Below, piece after piece: positions 43,671 to 53,286 of a stretch of 64,000 nucleotides of DNA (position 1 is the first letter of the stretch; each line of letters begins with the position of its first letter). The notes under the pieces were generated by a model. It ran no database searches. It was not told the origin of the DNA and saw only the letters and a program-made list of their open reading frames with translations. The position numbers were made by a program, and so were the translations under genes. Source of the DNA: Coprobacter fastidiosus. GTDB taxonomy: Bacteria > Bacteroidota > Bacteroidia > Bacteroidales > Coprobacteraceae. The DNA is taken from the NCBI RefSeq assembly GCF_030296935.1, contig NZ_AP028032.1, positions 3,380,539 through 3,444,538 of the forward strand, read 5' to 3'.

Positions 43671-45665
43671 ATGAGAAAGATGTTACTGACGGTATCGCTT
43701 GTTTTTATTGCTTTTATAAGTGCTTCGCAACTCAGAGCAAATAATGAAGCGAATACTTTAACAGAAGGAGTAAATAACCGCTCTTGCGAAAAAACTTATC
43801 GTTTTTTTACGGATGAAGATTTGAGGAATGTAGAAGCCTCTGCTAAAACCGAATGGGGTACTAAAATTGTCGGTATGTTGAAAGAAAGAGTCGATGAACG
43901 TGTCCGTTACGGTTTTGACATTCCCGATAAATCGACTGGACGTAGTCAGAACTATATTTGTCCTGTACATAAAAAGCTGTTTAAATTCGAGCTTGACAAG
44001 CCTCATGACCACTATTGTCCCGATTGCGGAAAATCTTATAAAAGTGACTTTTTCGATGCTTGCTGGCGCAATATCTATCAGCATAATATGCAATATTTTA
44101 TTGTCGATTGCGGTTATTTATATTTAGCTACAAAAGACAAAAAATATTTTGATTACCTAAAGGAAATCTTCTTGGAATATGCCGATAAATATCCGCAATA
44201 TCCGGTTTATACAAAAGAGCAAGTTGCTAAATCTTATTATTTGGGCAGAATGTTTGAACAATGGTTAGAAGATGCCATGTGGTTTTCCGATGTTTGTCCG
44301 ATTTATGAAATCATAAGGGATGGTCTGACACAGCAAGAGAGAGAAAAAATTGAGAAAAATCTGTTTCAGGAAGCTGCCGATATGATTACGGCCCGTCGTG
44401 GACAGCACAATTGGCAGGCTTGGAATAATGCTATGCGAACATCGTTGGCTGTAACCTTAAAAAATGACGAGATGATGGATTATGCGGTTAACGGCAGTGT
44501 CGGCTATATCGAAGAGTTCAAAAAGATGGTTTATGATGACGGCTGGTATAAAGAAGCTTCGCCCGGGTATCACTATTTCCCGCTTAAGGCTCTTTTGCAG
44601 ACGGCAAATGCAGCAAGGGCTTGCGGTATAGATCTTTATAATGAGAAACTGAAAAGTATGCTTACGGGTGTTGTTAAAGCAATGTATCCGAACATGACTT
44701 TTCCTGCTCATAATGACGGGGGATATATGTCCGATATTTCAAATCAGGATTTTTTATATGAGATGGGATATTCCCGCTTCAAAGATCCTTTTATCTTGCA
44801 AATCTTAGCAAAAGTCTATGCGACCAAAGATCGGAATTCGGCATTGGCTTTACTGACGAATGTCGATATTAAACCGGATAAGACGCCGTTGAAACAAGAT
44901 AGTTATCTGTTTGATGATACGGGAATCGCAATTTTGCGTTCAGGAGATAATACGTTGGTCTTCCGTTATGGTTTTAGTGATGGAGGGCACAGTCATCCCG
45001 ACCGACTTTCGGTTACGTTGCACAATGGAGAGAGAGAAATTCTTACAGATTGCGGTACTTATAGTTATGCACAACCTGCATATTTAGGATGGCAAAAGCG
45101 AGGATTGTCTCATAACCTCGTATTGGTGGACGGGCAAGATATGCAGATCAGGGGAGCTAAGACTGCCGGTCGTTTATTATCGTTCGATCCCGATAAAAAC
45201 GGGGGAGTTGCTTCCGCTGTATTGGATAATAATGGTTATACCGGGGTAAAACTGACTCGTACGGTAGAACTTGATCGCAATAAATTTATAGATCGGTTTG
45301 AGGCGCAGTCTGAAGAAGAGCACACTTATGATTATGTTCTGGCTTTATCTGATAAGCCGGAACTCGGAGACGGCTTTATAGATGCTCGTTTCGAAGGTAA
45401 ATCTCCGGCTTATGAATTTATAAAAAGCGTAAAGTCTAAAATTTATAAGAATGGCATCGTGACTTTTAAAGCCGGAACAACTAAATTTGAAATTAGGAAT
45501 ACCTATAAAACTCCTATTGAAGTTTTTTGGGCAGAAGCACCGGATATTATGTACGGTAGTTCCGAGAAAGATACGCATACAATAAAATCATATATGCTTG
45601 TGGTGCGGACCAAGGGAAAAAATCTTTCTATAAGTAGTGATATAATATTGGGTAAAAAACGTTAG
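43671..45665 (+). CDS. Heparinase II/III-family polysaccharide lyase
   Basis: 664 residues with a signal peptide (about 1-23). An alpha/alpha-toroid region spans roughly 45-400 with GQHNWQAWNNAMRTSLAVTL (244-263) and EASPGYHYFPL (His301 region), followed by the beta-sandwich 'Hepar_II_III' domain from about 415, including FSDGGHSHPDRLSVTLHNGE (His440, His442) and GTYSY. The family eliminates uronic-acid polysaccharides such as heparin, alginate or ulvan-type glycans. An unusual insert near 97-119 (C97-x2-H100 ... C116-x2-C119) looks like a zinc ribbon. No SusCD genes are adjacent. The substrate cannot be assigned. Confidence 0.85.
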   Translation: MRKMLLTVSLVFIAFISASQLRANNEANTLTEGVNNRSCEKTYRFFTDEDLRNVEASAKTEWGTKIVGMLKERVDERVRYGFDIPDKSTGRSQNYICPVHKKLFKFELDKPHDHYCPDCGKSYKSDFFDACWRNIYQHNMQYFIVDCGYLYLATKDKKYFDYLKEIFLEYADKYPQYPVYTKEQVAKSYYLGRMFEQWLEDAMWFSDVCPIYEIIRDGLTQQEREKIEKNLFQEAADMITARRGQHNWQAWNNAMRTSLAVTLKNDEMMDYAVNGSVGYIEEFKKMVYDDGWYKEASPGYHYFPLKALLQTANAARACGIDLYNEKLKSMLTGVVKAMYPNMTFPAHNDGGYMSDISNQDFLYEMGYSRFKDPFILQILAKVYATKDRNSALALLTNVDIKPDKTPLKQDSYLFDDTGIAILRSGDNTLVFRYGFSDGGHSHPDRLSVTLHNGEREILTDCGTYSYAQPAYLGWQKRGLSHNLVLVDGQDMQIRGAKTAGRLLSFDPDKNGGVASAVLDNNGYTGVKLTRTVELDRNKFIDRFEAQSEEEHTYDYVLALSDKPELGDGFIDARFEGKSPAYEFIKSVKSKIYKNGIVTFKAGTTKFEIRNTYKTPIEVFWAEAPDIMYGSSEKDTHTIKSYMLVVRTKGKNLSISSDIILGKKR

Positions 45666-45712
45666 TGAACAATAGCAGAAAAAGTATTTGTTAATAGAAG
45701 GCTTCTGCTGAT

Positions 45713-45789
45713 TTTAAGAGCCTGAATTTTTCAACAAAAAAATGACCTGATAATATTTTTTTGTTGGGAAATTTACGGCAGGCTCTAAA
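45713..45789 (+). repeat. Palindromic element C (short MITE-like)
   Basis: A 77-bp palindrome: TTTAAGAGCCTG ... TTTCAACAAAAAAAT and its complement ATTTTTTTGTTGGGAAA ... CAGGCTCTAAA, with loop GACCTGATA. The segment ATGACCTGATAATATTTTTT is shared with element B. Confidence 0.75.
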
Positions 45790-45812
45790 TATCACGTAGA
45801 TATTGAGTTGGT

Positions 45813-45862
45813 AAAAGACTGTTCAGAAAATAACTGATAACTATTTTCTGAACAGTCTTTTT
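45813..45862 (+). terminator. Terminator downstream of the lyase gene
   Basis: A 20-bp perfect stem (AAAAGACTGTTCAGAAAATA, 45813-45832, complement 45842-45861) running into a T tail. Confidence 0.92.
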
Positions 45863-46021
45863 ATATAACAGATTATCGATATTGAAGTAAATTGGTCTAA
45901 TTGTTATATTAATTGACAGATTTTTTACTACAAAAAAAAGTATCTATTTCTAATTTTGATAAATCCTTTTATCAAGGATTAAGATTATGTCTATTATGCT
46001 GAAAATTAAATTGCAGATATC

Positions 46022-46711
46022 ATGAAAAATTTGTTTATTCTATTTTTATTTTTGATCCCATTTGGAGTGTTTGCTCAAGAATCAGTAACGCAGAGTGAAG
46101 ATGGTAAAGGCCTGATCGTTCAGCTGAAAAAACATATAGCCTTTTTTGATGCTGACAGTGTAAGAATATCTACGGAGATGTTTAATGATTCGTTGGCAAC
46201 ATTAAAATATTTTATGAGCTCAAGAAATGTAGAGGATACTACAGTTTTTCTGTTGACGAGAAAATTTTCTAAAAATTATCGGGAATGTATCGGTGAAAAA
46301 CTGCCCGATTTGGAGATTAAGGATTTAGCCGGGAATAAACTGGCGGTCGGGAAAAATAAGAATATCTCGTTAATTGTTTTTTGGAATATCTATTGTCCTC
46401 CCTGTATTAAAGAGCTCAAAATATTGGATGCTCTCAGAGAAGAATATCCCGAGACCGACATTTTTGCCATTACAAGTAATAGTCGGGACACAGTCCGTTC
46501 TTTTATGCAAAAACATAATTTTAAATGGGAAAATATTCATCTTATCTCGGATTGCAGCTATGAGGAAAAATACCCGCTCTTTAAAGAAATACAAATAGCT
46601 CCGTTCAGTGTAATTGTAGATCGTAATCTGGTAGTAAAAGATGTGTTTGTCGCAGAAGGCATGCGCAGGATGTTGACCGTTTTGGATTCATTGGATAAAG
46701 AATCTGAATAA
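46022..46711 (+). CDS. Thioredoxin-like (TlpA/ResA-type) periplasmic protein
   Basis: 229 residues: signal peptide (MKNLFILFLFLIPFGVFAQ), a 70-residue N-terminal helical part, then a thioredoxin fold from about residue 90 (GEKLPDLEIKDLAGNKL) with the redox motif Cys125-Pro-Pro-Cys128 in FWNIYCPPCIKEL and a cis-proline region IAPFSVIVDRN. Expected to reduce or isomerise disulfides, or to act in redox homeostasis, in the periplasm. Placed between a polysaccharide lyase and a glycosidase and 34 bp before the latter, so probably co-transcribed with it. A TAATTTTG box lies at 45951-45958. Confidence 0.85.
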   Translation: MKNLFILFLFLIPFGVFAQESVTQSEDGKGLIVQLKKHIAFFDADSVRISTEMFNDSLATLKYFMSSRNVEDTTVFLLTRKFSKNYRECIGEKLPDLEIKDLAGNKLAVGKNKNISLIVFWNIYCPPCIKELKILDALREEYPETDIFAITSNSRDTVRSFMQKHNFKWENIHLISDCSYEEKYPLFKEIQIAPFSVIVDRNLVVKDVFVAEGMRRMLTVLDSLDKESE

Positions 46712-46745
46712 TAATCTATGAGAGTCAATTAAAATATGATATATC

Positions 46746-48860
46746 ATGAAAAAGCTGACAGTTTTATTCTTTTTGTGTATTATACCTTTTATTGCAAATG
46801 CGACCATTTCTGAGATGAGTTTTGGAAAGTGGAGTATTAAATTTAATGATGAGACAAAACAAGGGGAATTCGTAAAAGAAGGTGTGACAGTGCTTAAAGA
46901 TGTCAAAATAAAGTTTAAAAATGGGGATGTACTTTTGGATGCTTCTTCGTATAATTCTGTAAAAATAAAACAAGAGGATATTGTTGATGAAGTGGGTAAG
47001 GCCCGGAAATTTACTATTGAATATACCGGCAGTGAAAATTCGGATAACCCCATAGTCTATCAAAATTTTTATTTATATGACGGACAAGATTACTTTCTTA
47101 CCGATGTAATATTGCAGTCTCCGGACAATTCGATTATATCGAGCAATTATATTGCGCCTATCAGTACCGAAGCCGATAATCTGTTTTTACCTGCCGACGT
47201 TAATAATCGATTTATAACAGTTCCTTTTGATAATGACGGGTTTATAACGTATGCTTCTTATCCTTTGAGCTGTAGTCAGACAGATCCGGAGTCTTTGGCT
47301 ATCGGGCGTGTTGCCCGAGACTCTGTTTCGATGGAAGTCTCGGCAATATTTAATGGTGAAACACAGTTGGGGTTGGTTATCGGCTCTGTTGATCATGATA
47401 CATGGAAATCTGCTGTCAGGATAACCGGAAGCCCGCTGGCACAAGGTAAGATCACCAATCTTGAATGTTTTAGCGGTGTTACGCATCATATAACGCGCGA
47501 TATGATAGATGGTGTATTAAAACCTCATGGTGCTGTAAAGGGACAGCAGGTAAAATCTGCCCGTATGATTGTGCATTATTCCGGTGACTGGCGTACCGGA
47601 TTGGAGACTTTTGGTGATGTATGTTGTGCTATCGCTCCGAAAAGAAGCTGGGATAAACCTGCACCTTACGGCTGGAGTAGTTGGGGCGGCATGGGTACTG
47701 AGATCAGTTATGATGGTGTTGTGTCGGTATCGGATTTTATAAAGGAGAATATTCAGAATAAAGGCGGATTTGGTGATGATGGTGTTATTTTTATCAATTT
47801 AGATGCATCTTGGGATAAACTCGATTGGGATGAATTGAAACAGTTTGTAAAGCACTGTGAAGCAAACGGGCAGATGGCCGGAGCTTATTGGTCTCCGTTC
47901 TGCGATTATGCGGGAGTAGAAGATCGTGCCGTAGAAGGAAATAACGGTTATGTGTATGGACAAGCATTATTGAAAGTTTTCGGTAAGATTAAGTGGGAAG
48001 CCGGTGCAGCGTGTATGGATCCGACAGCCCCGGCTACGCTTTCCCGCATCAACTTTTTTATAGATAAATTTAAGGATGCCGGAATCAAATGTTTGAAATT
48101 GGATTTTTTGAGTAACGGATCTATCGAGGCAGATAGTTATCGTAATCCGAAAGTTACTACGGGCATTCAGGCTTATAACTATGGTATGAAGCATTTGAGG
48201 GAACGTGCCGGAGACGATATTTTTATCATCGAATCGATATCTCCGCTTTTTCCTGCCAATTATGCCCATGCCCGTCGTATCAGTTGCGATGCTTGGGGGG
48301 AAATGTGGCATACGAGTTATATGATGAACAGTTTCTCTTTCGGCTGGTGGCTTAGTCGTGTTTATTGCTTTAATGACCCGGATCATTTGGTAATGGGAGA
48401 TCGTAGTGAAGCGGAAAATATATCGAGAATGACAACCGGAGCAGTAACCGGATATTGCATTCTTGGAGATAATTTGTCAACAAAAGGAATTGCCGTCGGT
48501 TCAAAAATCAGTCAGGAAAAAGCCATAAAATTTTCTACTGTTGAGAAAGTAAATGATGTCATACGTTTGGGAAAATCTTTCCGTCCGGCTTATGGACATA
48601 AATTGTCGGGGCGTAATAATTCAGTCGATTTATTTTATCTCGAGACCGAAGATTCCTATTATATTGCTCATTTTAATTACGAATCGGGAGATAAAACCGG
48701 AACTATCAATTTTTCGTATATGAATATCGATCCCGAAAATATAGATGTTTCTAGAAGTTATGAGTGTTGGACGGGTGAGGGTGTTACTCTTAATGAAAAG
48801 GGACTTGAGTACTCTTCTCCGAATAATATGGCGAAGATATATAGGCTTTTTAAAAAATAG
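46746..48860 (+). CDS. Clan GH-D glycosidase, alpha-galactosidase-like
   Basis: 704 residues: signal peptide (about 1-19), an N-terminal beta-sandwich (20-290) and a TIM barrel from about 300 (APYGWSSWGGMGTEISYDGV, INLDASWDKLDWDELKQFVK, GAYWSPFCDYAG). The putative nucleophile is Asp453 in IKCLKLDFLSNGS, matching the KxD motif of GH27/GH36 enzymes; the acid/base could be an Asp in RRISCDAWGEMWH. A C-terminal beta domain closes the protein. It most likely removes alpha-linked galactose or a related sugar from plant or host glycans. Whether it falls in GH36, GH27 or a neighbouring family I cannot say. Confidence 0.75.
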   Translation: MKKLTVLFFLCIIPFIANATISEMSFGKWSIKFNDETKQGEFVKEGVTVLKDVKIKFKNGDVLLDASSYNSVKIKQEDIVDEVGKARKFTIEYTGSENSDNPIVYQNFYLYDGQDYFLTDVILQSPDNSIISSNYIAPISTEADNLFLPADVNNRFITVPFDNDGFITYASYPLSCSQTDPESLAIGRVARDSVSMEVSAIFNGETQLGLVIGSVDHDTWKSAVRITGSPLAQGKITNLECFSGVTHHITRDMIDGVLKPHGAVKGQQVKSARMIVHYSGDWRTGLETFGDVCCAIAPKRSWDKPAPYGWSSWGGMGTEISYDGVVSVSDFIKENIQNKGGFGDDGVIFINLDASWDKLDWDELKQFVKHCEANGQMAGAYWSPFCDYAGVEDRAVEGNNGYVYGQALLKVFGKIKWEAGAACMDPTAPATLSRINFFIDKFKDAGIKCLKLDFLSNGSIEADSYRNPKVTTGIQAYNYGMKHLRERAGDDIFIIESISPLFPANYAHARRISCDAWGEMWHTSYMMNSFSFGWWLSRVYCFNDPDHLVMGDRSEAENISRMTTGAVTGYCILGDNLSTKGIAVGSKISQEKAIKFSTVEKVNDVIRLGKSFRPAYGHKLSGRNNSVDLFYLETEDSYYIAHFNYESGDKTGTINFSYMNIDPENIDVSRSYECWTGEGVTLNEKGLEYSSPNNMAKIYRLFKK

Positions 48861-48916
48861 TGTAATACAAGAATAGTAATGAGATCCTTGTTTTTATTAT
48901 GCTTAAATATAGGTTT

Positions 48917-49363
48917 ATGAAAAATACTTTGGTTATATATTGCATTTCTTTATTATGTACGCTGTTATTGATACCGGTGCGTAAAGCTACGTCATTAGAT
49001 ACTCTTCTTTTATCGTCTCAATTATCATTGTTAATAGGGGATATTGCTTATTTCTGTATAACAGTCTGGATGTTGGGTAAGTTTATAGGAAAATTGTCGG
49101 TTATTCATATTGTTTTAACGCTATTAGCCGGAGTTTTGTTAATAAGGCTTCCGTTCCATTTATGGAGGTGGAATGATTCATTAGTAACTTTACCCGATTT
49201 ATTAGGGCACTGTTTCGCTATTTTATTAGGTTATATTTTCTTCAAATTTTCCAAAAATAAAAGAGTTAAATATGTAATTGTTATGTTTTCATTATTTATG
49301 TATATAGTGGCTTGTTGGAAATATTCATACTGGTTCAATTTTTGGGGAATAAATATACATTGA
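48917..49363 (+). CDS. Small integral membrane protein, unknown
   Basis: About 148 residues from the ATG at 48917 (AGG just upstream; an ATG at 48899 would add six residues). Four to five hydrophobic segments: LVIYCISLLCTLLLIPV, LLIGDIAYFCITVWML, VIHIVLTLLAGVLLI, LLGHCFAILLGYIFF and VIVMFSLFMYIVACW. No family recognised. It follows the glycosidase gene by 56 bp and may belong to the same unit. Confidence 0.6.
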   Translation: MKNTLVIYCISLLCTLLLIPVRKATSLDTLLLSSQLSLLIGDIAYFCITVWMLGKFIGKLSVIHIVLTLLAGVLLIRLPFHLWRWNDSLVTLPDLLGHCFAILLGYIFFKFSKNKRVKYVIVMFSLFMYIVACWKYSYWFNFWGINIH

Positions 49364-49572
49364 AAAATTTTGATGCTAGGTTTTTATAAGAGTGTTTATA
49401 AAAATGAAAGATTTTGTGATTTTAATTTTTGATTGCAATGAATTTGCTATTATTTGATTAAATATTGCTATGTTTTGATGTGTAAAATATATTCTTTTGT
49501 ACAACATAAATAAAACGTGTTTTTGAATTTATAATCGGTTATTATTGAACGAGAGTTTGAAAATAAAAAAAC

Positions 49573-50190
49573 ATGAAAAAACGATTATTGAGTTTCTTGT
49601 GCATGGCTTTGATGCCTGTTGGGTATATTCATGTAAGTGCAAATATTTTGCAAGATTCGCTGTATATTCCTGATACGTGGCAAAAGCAATTAGAATATGC
49701 TAAAAATAATTATGACAAAGATGCTAAAGGAGATGTTGCTCAGCTTCGTTTATTAAGTTATACATATAAAGGAATGATAAAATCAGAAGTTGAAAGGAAA
49801 AGAATTTTGGATTCTTTGCTTTCGGCAGATGCTCCCATTGTTTTGAACTTACCTCAAATAATCGAAGCAGATACGATAATCACAAATAAGTCTCGTGAGA
49901 TTCGACAAAAGTCGTTTCCGCAATTTGAAATAATTACAATTCGTAAGATGCAGGAATTGAATAAGGCTATAGGACGAGAAGATTTGATGGCACAGATGAG
50001 AAAGCAATTGTTGAATTTGGTCCAGATCGGCTTTGAATATTTAGAATTGGAATGGAGTTATAAAGGGAAAAAGTATCATTCATTGTGTGTCGTATCTAAT
50101 GAATGGGGTGGCATTATATATGAACCTATCGGAGGATTTGTTTTGACTGGTTCGACAAATATTATTATGAGCGAAAGGTCTTTTAAATGA
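49573..50190 (+). CDS. Secreted protein of unknown function
   Basis: 205 residues with a signal peptide (MKKRLLSFLCMALMPVGYIHVSA). The mature part is mostly helical and charged (KQLEYAKNNYDKDAKGDVAQ, IRKMQELNKAIGREDLMAQM) and ends in a beta stretch with GFEYLELEWSYKGKKYHSLC. No motif recognised. It has its own upstream AT-rich spacer of 209 bp and stands before the second small-RNA-like unit. Confidence 0.6.
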   Translation: MKKRLLSFLCMALMPVGYIHVSANILQDSLYIPDTWQKQLEYAKNNYDKDAKGDVAQLRLLSYTYKGMIKSEVERKRILDSLLSADAPIVLNLPQIIEADTIITNKSREIRQKSFPQFEIITIRKMQELNKAIGREDLMAQMRKQLLNLVQIGFEYLELEWSYKGKKYHSLCVVSNEWGGIIYEPIGGFVLTGSTNIIMSERSFK

Positions 50191-50270
50191 AAATATAGTT
50201 TGTTGTAAGTCATTTGAAAAATGATGTGTGTATATTTTTATATAGAATAGTAATCTTTACGTCAAGAATA

Positions 50271-50338
50271 GTTTTTCATGGTATTTTAGATTTAAGATTA
50301 AGGAAGAACGGTTGTCGGGATGGCAACCGTTCTTTTTT
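50271..50338 (+). ncRNA. Candidate small RNA, copy 2
   Basis: GTTTTTCATGGTATT (plus TT), AGATTTAAGATTAAGGAAGA and the stem AGAACGGTTGTC/GGCAACCGTTCT with loop GGGAT and a T run. Compared with copy 1 an outer T-A pair is C-G here and one U-A pair is U-G, so the stem is conserved by covariation. Its promoter is less clear than that of copy 1 (TAATCTTTA near 50250). Confidence 0.6.
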
Positions 50339-50569
50339 GTTGAGGATAGGCGGCTGTGTATACTGAAAAATTATAGAAGAATAATCTATCTTTTATTTTA
50401 TTCTATATCTTTGTTTTGATTAGAAAAATAAGATGTGCATTGGTCGCAATAATTATGTAGAGGATATAATAAAGAGTAGTCGGCCAAGCTTGGACGGCTT
50501 TTCTCGATTATATACCATTATCCGATACGTTGACAAATGATTTACATCCGTTTTTTTTAGATATTCAGG

Positions 50570-50592
50570 AAAATTATTAGACAGGCTCTTAA
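50570..50592 (+). repeat. Solo end of the palindromic element family
   Basis: AAAATTATTAGACAGGCTCTT resembles the right ends of elements A and B (AAAATTTAGATAGGCTCTTAG in B). No left partner was found within 200 bp. It lies 20 bp before the hybrid kinase start codon, so it forms part of that gene's leader. TATCTTTG at 50406-50413 could be the -7 box. Confidence 0.45.
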
Positions 50593-50612
50593 GAAAAGTA
50601 AGGAGGTAGAAG

Positions 50613-53096
50613 ATGTTTAGGCTGTTCAAAGAAATAAGAGTAAAGATTTTGATTGGGTATTTGTTGCTGATAGTAATAGCCTTTTTTTCTGTGTTCTTTT
50701 TATTCGATAAATTTTCCCGCCTTTCTCTTCCCGATGAGGAAGAAGGAGCTATGCGAAGTAAGCGTTCTCTAATTAGTGAGACATTGGCATTATTATATGA
50801 GTCGGAGGGTGACTTGCAAGCATTGAGTAGCGGACATGTCCGCAATAGCAGGCATTATCGTCAAACTTTTGATAAAATGTACCGAAATTTAGACTCTTTG
50901 AAACAGTTGGTTACCGATACGTTACAAAAGCAGCGGATGGATAGTATTATCGTGCTTTTAACCGAGAAAGAATCTAATTCGTTGGCATGGTTGAGATTAC
51001 GCCGGAATGCAGATGTCGGTAATTTGTATGAACAAAACATTCAGAGAGAAATAACCCGTAGGGATTCGGTAGTTAAGTCGGTACAAATCAGGAAAAAAAT
51101 TGTAGTAAAACAAGATACCCTCACGGTCAGAAATCCGAGAAAAAGTTTCTTTAAGCGTTTGGCAGATGCTTTTTCTACACGGAAAGAAGATGAAAATACG
51201 GTGTATAGTCAATCTCAGCAATTGATTACCGATACGGTTGTTCAACCTTATAATGCAGCAGATACGATTGCCAATATATTTTCCGATATACAGTATGCCG
51301 TTTTCGATCAGCAAAAAGAATTGCAGAATCGGGTTACTCGCAGGAGTGAGGCTCTACGTTATAATAACCAAATTTTGTTGGTCAAAATCAATAATTTGGT
51401 AAGAGCTTTCGAACAAGAAGAGTTAGACAGATCTTTGGCACGTTATCAGGACAGAGACCAGGTGATGAGGCATTCTGTACAGGTGGTGGGAGGTATTGCC
51501 GTGTTCTCTTTGATTTTGATAGTTCTTTTCATCATTTTTATTTGGAAAGATATTTCCCGGAGTAACCGTTATCGGAGAGAACTTGAAGAATCGAATCGTC
51601 GGGCAGAAGAATTATTGAAAAGCAGAGAACAGTTGATGTTGACTATTACACATGACATTAAAGCTCCATTAAGTTCGATTATCGGTTATATCGATCTTTT
51701 ATCCGGACATATTCGTGAATCCCGGGCAAAATATTATTTGGAGAATATGAAGAGTTCATCAGATCATCTTCTTCAATTGGTAACCGATTTACTGGATTAT
51801 CATAGACTGGATTCTGATAAAATGGAGATACATGATGTGCCGTTTGAGCCGTATCGTTTTTTTTGTGAGATAGGAGATAGTTTTATACCTGTAGCAGGTA
51901 AAAAGAATTTAGAACTGATAACCGAAATCGATAAAGATTTGCAGGGCGCTTATCTGGGAGATCCTTTCCGTATTCGGCAAGTTGTAAATAATTTATTGTC
52001 GAACGCTATAAAATTTACAGAAAAAGGCTCAGTTGCATTGCGAGTCAAGCTATTAGGTAGTCGGTTGAAAATTCAGGTAGAAGATACCGGTATGGGAATT
52101 GCGGAAGATGACCGTGAACGCATTTTTAAGGAGTTTACGAGACTTCCCGGAGCGCAGGGTGCTGAAGGTTTTGGTTTGGGATTATCTATAACAAAAAAAC
52201 TGGTCTTGCTTCTTGGCGGAAAAATTTCGGTCGATAGTACACTCGAGCAAGGAACATGTTTTACGGTAATTATTCCGTTTAAGAAAACGGATATGGTAAT
52301 ACCGGAAGAAACTGCAGAAGAAAGTGCTGTGCTTGATATGGGAAAGAATGTTCGTTGTTTGTTGGTAGATGATGATCGTTTGCAGCTTGAGCTTACGGCG
52401 TCATTGATGAAACGTTATAATTTTTCTTGTGTTTGTTGTGAACATCCGAAAGAAGTGCTTGGCTTATTGTCAGACCAAAAGTTCGATTTTGTATTCACAG
52501 ATATTCAGATGCCTGAATTATCCGGCTTTGAATTAGTTCGTTTAATTCGTGCTTCTGATTTGCCGGAAGTTCGATCCATTCCTGTTGTAGCATTGACTGC
52601 CCGGTCTAATATGTCTGATAATGAATTTCTATCAGCGGGTTTTACGTCACATTTAAACAAGCCTTTTACGGGAAAGGAGTTATATGATCTTGTAGTCCGA
52701 TATTATCCGGATTATATTTCTGATTTATATACGGAAGAAACCGTTCATAATCCAGAGGAGGAACTTCGTTTTTCTGCGTTATTGGCATTTGCAGGAGATG
52801 ATAAAGATGCGGCGAATGAGATATTGGCATCGTTTGTCTCTGAGACAAGACAAAATCTGGAACGTTTCAAGAGTGCTCGTCAAGATAAAGATATGAGTAC
52901 GATATCTGCTGTGTCACATAAATTGATACCGCTATTTACATTGTTGGAACATCGAGAGTGTACCGATATATTGATTGAGTTGGAGAAAATTAAAGGAGAA
53001 TTCAATTTCGAGATTGATCAAAAATGCCAACTTGTAGAAACTTATATTGTAAATACGATTTCAGAGGCAGAACGGTACATTACCCTACACAATTGA
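50613..53096 (+). CDS. Hybrid sensor histidine kinase with receiver and HPt domains
   Basis: 827 residues: transmembrane helices at about 10-32 and 290-312 enclose a 255-residue, largely helical periplasmic domain with no recognised ligand fold. HisKA with His347 in LTITHDIKAPLSSI; HATPase with NNLLSNAIKFTE, DTGMGI and FGLGLS; receiver with Asp630 in FVFTDIQMPELSG and Lys683 in LNKPF; C-terminal HPt with His769 in AVSHKLIPLF. The whole phosphorelay up to the final regulator is thus on one chain; no response-regulator gene is adjacent. Signal and target are unknown. GGAGG stands 10 bp before the ATG (AGTAAGGAGGTAG), an unusually clear ribosome site for this genome. Confidence 0.93.
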   Translation: MFRLFKEIRVKILIGYLLLIVIAFFSVFFLFDKFSRLSLPDEEEGAMRSKRSLISETLALLYESEGDLQALSSGHVRNSRHYRQTFDKMYRNLDSLKQLVTDTLQKQRMDSIIVLLTEKESNSLAWLRLRRNADVGNLYEQNIQREITRRDSVVKSVQIRKKIVVKQDTLTVRNPRKSFFKRLADAFSTRKEDENTVYSQSQQLITDTVVQPYNAADTIANIFSDIQYAVFDQQKELQNRVTRRSEALRYNNQILLVKINNLVRAFEQEELDRSLARYQDRDQVMRHSVQVVGGIAVFSLILIVLFIIFIWKDISRSNRYRRELEESNRRAEELLKSREQLMLTITHDIKAPLSSIIGYIDLLSGHIRESRAKYYLENMKSSSDHLLQLVTDLLDYHRLDSDKMEIHDVPFEPYRFFCEIGDSFIPVAGKKNLELITEIDKDLQGAYLGDPFRIRQVVNNLLSNAIKFTEKGSVALRVKLLGSRLKIQVEDTGMGIAEDDRERIFKEFTRLPGAQGAEGFGLGLSITKKLVLLLGGKISVDSTLEQGTCFTVIIPFKKTDMVIPEETAEESAVLDMGKNVRCLLVDDDRLQLELTASLMKRYNFSCVCCEHPKEVLGLLSDQKFDFVFTDIQMPELSGFELVRLIRASDLPEVRSIPVVALTARSNMSDNEFLSAGFTSHLNKPFTGKELYDLVVRYYPDYISDLYTEETVHNPEEELRFSALLAFAGDDKDAANEILASFVSETRQNLERFKSARQDKDMSTISAVSHKLIPLFTLLEHRECTDILIELEKIKGEFNFEIDQKCQLVETYIVNTISEAERYITLHN

Positions 53097-53191
53097 GGAA
53101 AAAATCTACATGTTATGTGTGGAATATTCCACATTTGGTAGGATGTATATTAATTGCGTTGTTTTGTAATCATTTGATAATCATTGTGTAA

Positions 53192-53223
53192 TTGTTATAT
53201 ATCATTTTCTTGGCATATTTTTG
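53192..53223 (+). promoter_or_regulatory. Promoter of the repeat-protein gene
   Basis: TTG (53192-53194), 21-base spacer, TATTTTTG (53216-53223). Confidence 0.6.
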
Positions 53224-53286
53224 GAATATTATGTTGGTGTGTTTATGAATAAAATACCAATATAATAAACTAAAAAATTGATGATT

